In this document: piece by piece, positions 30,415-32,689 of the stretch
Layout: each line of letters begins with the position of its first letter
How positions within the stretch are numbered: position 1 is the first letter of the stretch
Source: Chara braunii
Lineage: Eukaryota; Streptophyta; Charophyceae; Charales; Characeae
Length of the DNA stretch: 32,689 nt
NCBI GenBank assembly: GCA_003427395.1
Contig: BFEA01000192.1
Location: 2,404,056-2,436,744 of the forward strand
Direction: 5' to 3'
Notes under the pieces: generated by a model
The model's database searches: none
The model's input: the letters and a program-made list of their open reading frames with translations, nothing else
What the model was told of the DNA's origin: nothing
Translations under genes and position numbers: made by a program

Positions 30415-30549
30415 TGGGGGAAAGAAAACACATGTTCTAGTTGCACCCGGAGCCAATATTGAGCCCGGATCCACTAAAAAATTTAACGCTTCATTTTCTT
30501 TTAACATGGGGCAAGTTGTGGGGTTGTGGGTGTAGAAAACAGCCATGAC

Positions 30550-30575
30550 TGCAGTCCGAGAAATTACGGACTGCA
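30550..30575. repeat. TGCAGTCCG hairpin, copy c
   Basis: Same 9-bp arms; loop AGAAATTA. Confidence 0.9.
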
Positions 30576-30936
30576 TGGGGATGCCAAGGCTAAGGAGAAA
30601 TGGGCTACGGCAAACCCGAAAGGCTAGAAAGGAGCAATTTCGACATTGGACAAGTAAAGGCGGTGAACGGCAACCGTGAGATGAGATCTCACGGCCTAGA
30701 AAAATCAGCACACATGTAGAAATGATGGGACCACCAAAGGTAAAAGAGGCCCCAAAAATAAAAATGAGACGCTATCCGGAATGTTGTTGGGGGCCAAATG
30801 GGTCCAAATAATACAAATCGGAAAACGAGACATGCACCGGCGAGACGAGGAAATGAAACTAGTATGAAGGAAGATGGTGGGGACTTGGGGTGTCCCAAGG
30901 GAACCGTGAGCAAGCACAAGGAATATTTGTGCAAGC

Positions 30937-31465
30937 AAACGGCACCATCGAGATCAAGGATCTAGACGGTGGAAAATATTAGCACCACTAGTGCAAGCAC
31001 TAGTGAGAGCAAGTGGGAGAGCCATGGGAGAAAAAAAAGTAAAATAATGATGTTGAGAAGGCTTCCCAGCAGCCCGGAATATCTCGCACTAGCTAGGCAT
31101 AAGAAAATAGAGCCTTGAGAGGCTCAACATTAGAAAAAGGCTGCCCTCAGAAAATCGGAGCAAAAAGGGCTAAAAAATTGGCAAACGGGAGTAAAATGGA
31201 GCCCCCTAAGAGCATGGGGGTGCCATTGTTGGAATCCGAGATGTAACGGCCAAGTAACAGCCATGAACCTGGCCTTCAATGAGGTCTTAGGAACTAGAAA
31301 GAGGGTGCACAAAAGTTTGACACTTGTCATAACTAAAATAAAAAAAATAAAAAAAATAAAAAAAAAAGGAGGGAGAATGAGACAAAAGGGGAGAAAAGAG
31401 TGGAGGAGAGTGTGCCGGCCTATTGGGACCTACACAATAGGGACTGGCAGGTCCCAACTGTGACC
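30937..31465. repeat. Diverged duplicated block, copy 2
   Basis: Counterpart of 29540-30060, about 1.4 kb away. Hairpins persist with changed arms: CACTAGTGC/GCACTAGTG (30986-30994/30997-31005) and TTGGGACC/GGTCCCAA (31423-31430/31450-31457). The TGCAGTCCG element is decayed here (about 31228-31255). Confidence 0.78.
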
Positions 31466-31756
31466 TCATCCCTCCTAGAATGAGGGAGGGCAATCCGGAT
31501 TGTAGAGATATGACCCTTAGGGCCATATTTCAATAAAATTTGAATTAAAAAGCTGAAAATGAGAGAAAATGCAAAAAGGAAGTGACCGGTTTTCTTTTGG
31601 GCCATGGATCTGAGATCAGATCTCATGGTAGAGAGGAACTAGCCATTTTTTGTGGGCCAGCTCAAAACGGCTAGCTCCGGAATGAGGTGGCAGCCCAAAA
31701 TGGAAAGAAACAAAAGAGGGAAAAGGACAAAACAGTGCATTTGGCCCAAAAAGAGA

Positions 31757-31844
31757 NCCAGATGCACCAAAANTTGAAAAACTGNACTTAGGGGCTCNAA
31801 ANTGAAGCAAGGGCTACTAGGGGGTAGCTCGGATTATTNCTGGN
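31757..31844. other. Seven isolated ambiguous bases
   Basis: Single Ns at 31757, 31773, 31785, 31798, 31802, 31839 and 31844. This marks low-quality or conflicting read support, probably from collapsed repeat copies. Confidence 0.95.
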
Positions 31845-32047
31845 CTTGGATCTCAGCCAGATCCAAGGCTGAAAATGTGCCGCCACATGGAAAAATGCTC
31901 CGGCCTACTCAAAAGAGGCCGAAACTTGAAAAAATCGAGAAAAAGGCTCACAAGGCCTTTTTCTTTCAAGTAGAAATGCCCCTTGGACACTAGGACCCAA
32001 GGGGGCAACATTTGTGAGGCAAAAAGGAGGCCGGAGTAGGCCAAGAG

Positions 32048-32080
32048 GCAGTCCGAGTTGGTACCAACCACTCGGACTGC
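32048..32080. repeat. TGCAGTCCG hairpin family, extended copy d
   Basis: GCAGTCCGAGT (32048-32058) pairs with ACTCGGACTGC (32070-32080), 11 bp. The loop contains the palindrome TTGGTACCAA. The stem is two base pairs longer than in copies a-c. Confidence 0.88.
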
Positions 32081-32689
32081 ATGTACTTGGCCAAAATGAG
32101 ACCCATGTACCTCCAGGAGGGCCTAATAAGGGAATTTTGCCTTGGGGGTACCTCGGTTCACCTCAAGGCTCATGAGGAGGCTCATGGGCTGGCCGGACAG
32201 CTGGTTTCAGCCTACATAAGTTGAGGATGCAGTCCGCCACTCTCACATTTGCATGAGGAGTGCCCATGCTGCCCAAGTGAGCTCACAAGAGCACCTCTGC
32301 ACTTGGAGTGAGAGGGGAAGAGCCCATGCTAGTGGGAGAGCTTAGAGGAGACTAGGAGGTAGTGGGGAAGGCTCTAGAGGGTAGTGATGGTGGGAGAGAC
32401 ACTTGGGAGGTGATCCGCCATATCCCTCCTGGGTGTAGGAGAGAAGGAGAGGCTAGAGGAGCCCCCATTAGCCCTCCTAGAGGGGAGGACTCCATAGCCA
32501 AAGCTGGGGGAGCTTGCCATAGCTTGAGAGAGAGCAAGGAAGGACAAGAGAAGGGTTTGGAGAAGAAGGAAGTCATAGACAAGAGGGGATTGTACAAGGA
32601 GTGGAAGCCTCATCAAGAGGACACCAACATCAAGGAATCAACAAGGTGAGAAGAAGGAAGAGACTTCTTCACCTTCATCTTCTTCTCTT
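32081..32689 (+). other. Possible transcription start / LTR R-U5-like end of the purine-rich block
   Basis: No ORF of known type. A weak TATA-like CTACATAAG (32212-32220) is followed by a GAG/AGG-rich stretch resembling plant LTR or 5' leader sequence, and a good donor AAG|GTGAGA at 32645/32646. Together with the hairpin-rich purine tract upstream, it could be the promoter-proximal end of a very long LTR or a non-coding transcript. This is conjecture from layout. Confidence 0.25.

Larger units (their letters stand above)
30061..30936. other. Purine-rich spacer between duplicated blocks, hairpin-bearing
   Basis: No gene recognised. It includes two TGCAGTCCG hairpins, the GTGCATCCGGA hairpin with a decayed copy at about 30441-30473, and GTGAGAT/ATCTCAC near 30676-30692. 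Confidence 0.5.

Overview
This window looks like a repeat-dominated piece of a draft eukaryotic nuclear assembly. It has no bacterial-style operons, rRNA, CRISPR or long intact genes. It has microsatellites (GT, GA, CT, TA), a 781-base N gap flanked on both sides by CT repeats, scattered single Ns, and two copies of the Nextera mate-pair junction adapter left in the sequence. Three observations suggest a streptophyte (plant-lineage) with flagellated cells, such as a charophyte alga, bryophyte, lycophyte or fern: a plant-type tRNA-Asp primer binding site, a gag remnant with a CCHC knuckle, and two adjacent exons resembling the WD40 region of the ciliary protein IFT172. The lineage is an inference. 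I cannot name the species.

Layout. 1-720: GT repeat and a duplicated ~225-bp GC-rich unit broken by adapter sequence. 960-1323 (+): two putative IFT172 exons with good splice sites. 1550-1735: GA microsatellite and a 45-bp duplication. 2700-3400 (-): degenerate gag-like remnant. 4249-8645 (-): degenerate LTR retrotransposon with candidate LTR, tRNA-Asp PBS, AT-rich leader and broken gag with a CCHC knuckle; no pol is seen. 9360-10085: ~123-bp satellite. 10299-11404: nine hairpins with different stems around a shared 17-nt loop, interrupted by a ~430-bp insertion. 12848-13883: short hairpin repeat, CT repeats and the gap. 14740-16262 (-): a possible small two-exon gene and an isolated exon. 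17366-20165: five successive tandem arrays, most with a hairpin per unit. 20499-26073 (-): dispersed exons of an unrecognised gene or gene family with two domain types. 26440-26765 (-): SINE candidate. 27548-28820: 40/41-bp and ~48-bp arrays. 29300-32689: purine-rich, hairpin-rich block with a ~530-bp diverged internal duplication, possibly a very long LTR or non-coding transcription unit.

The most unusual property is that unrelated tandem and dispersed repeats across the window carry hairpins, and in several families the two arms change together (compensatory or G.T-wobble differences) while spacers drift. The clearest case is 10299-11404. Nothing shows that the few genes work together as a pathway; they appear to be isolated exons and transposon debris in repeat-rich introns and intergenic DNA.
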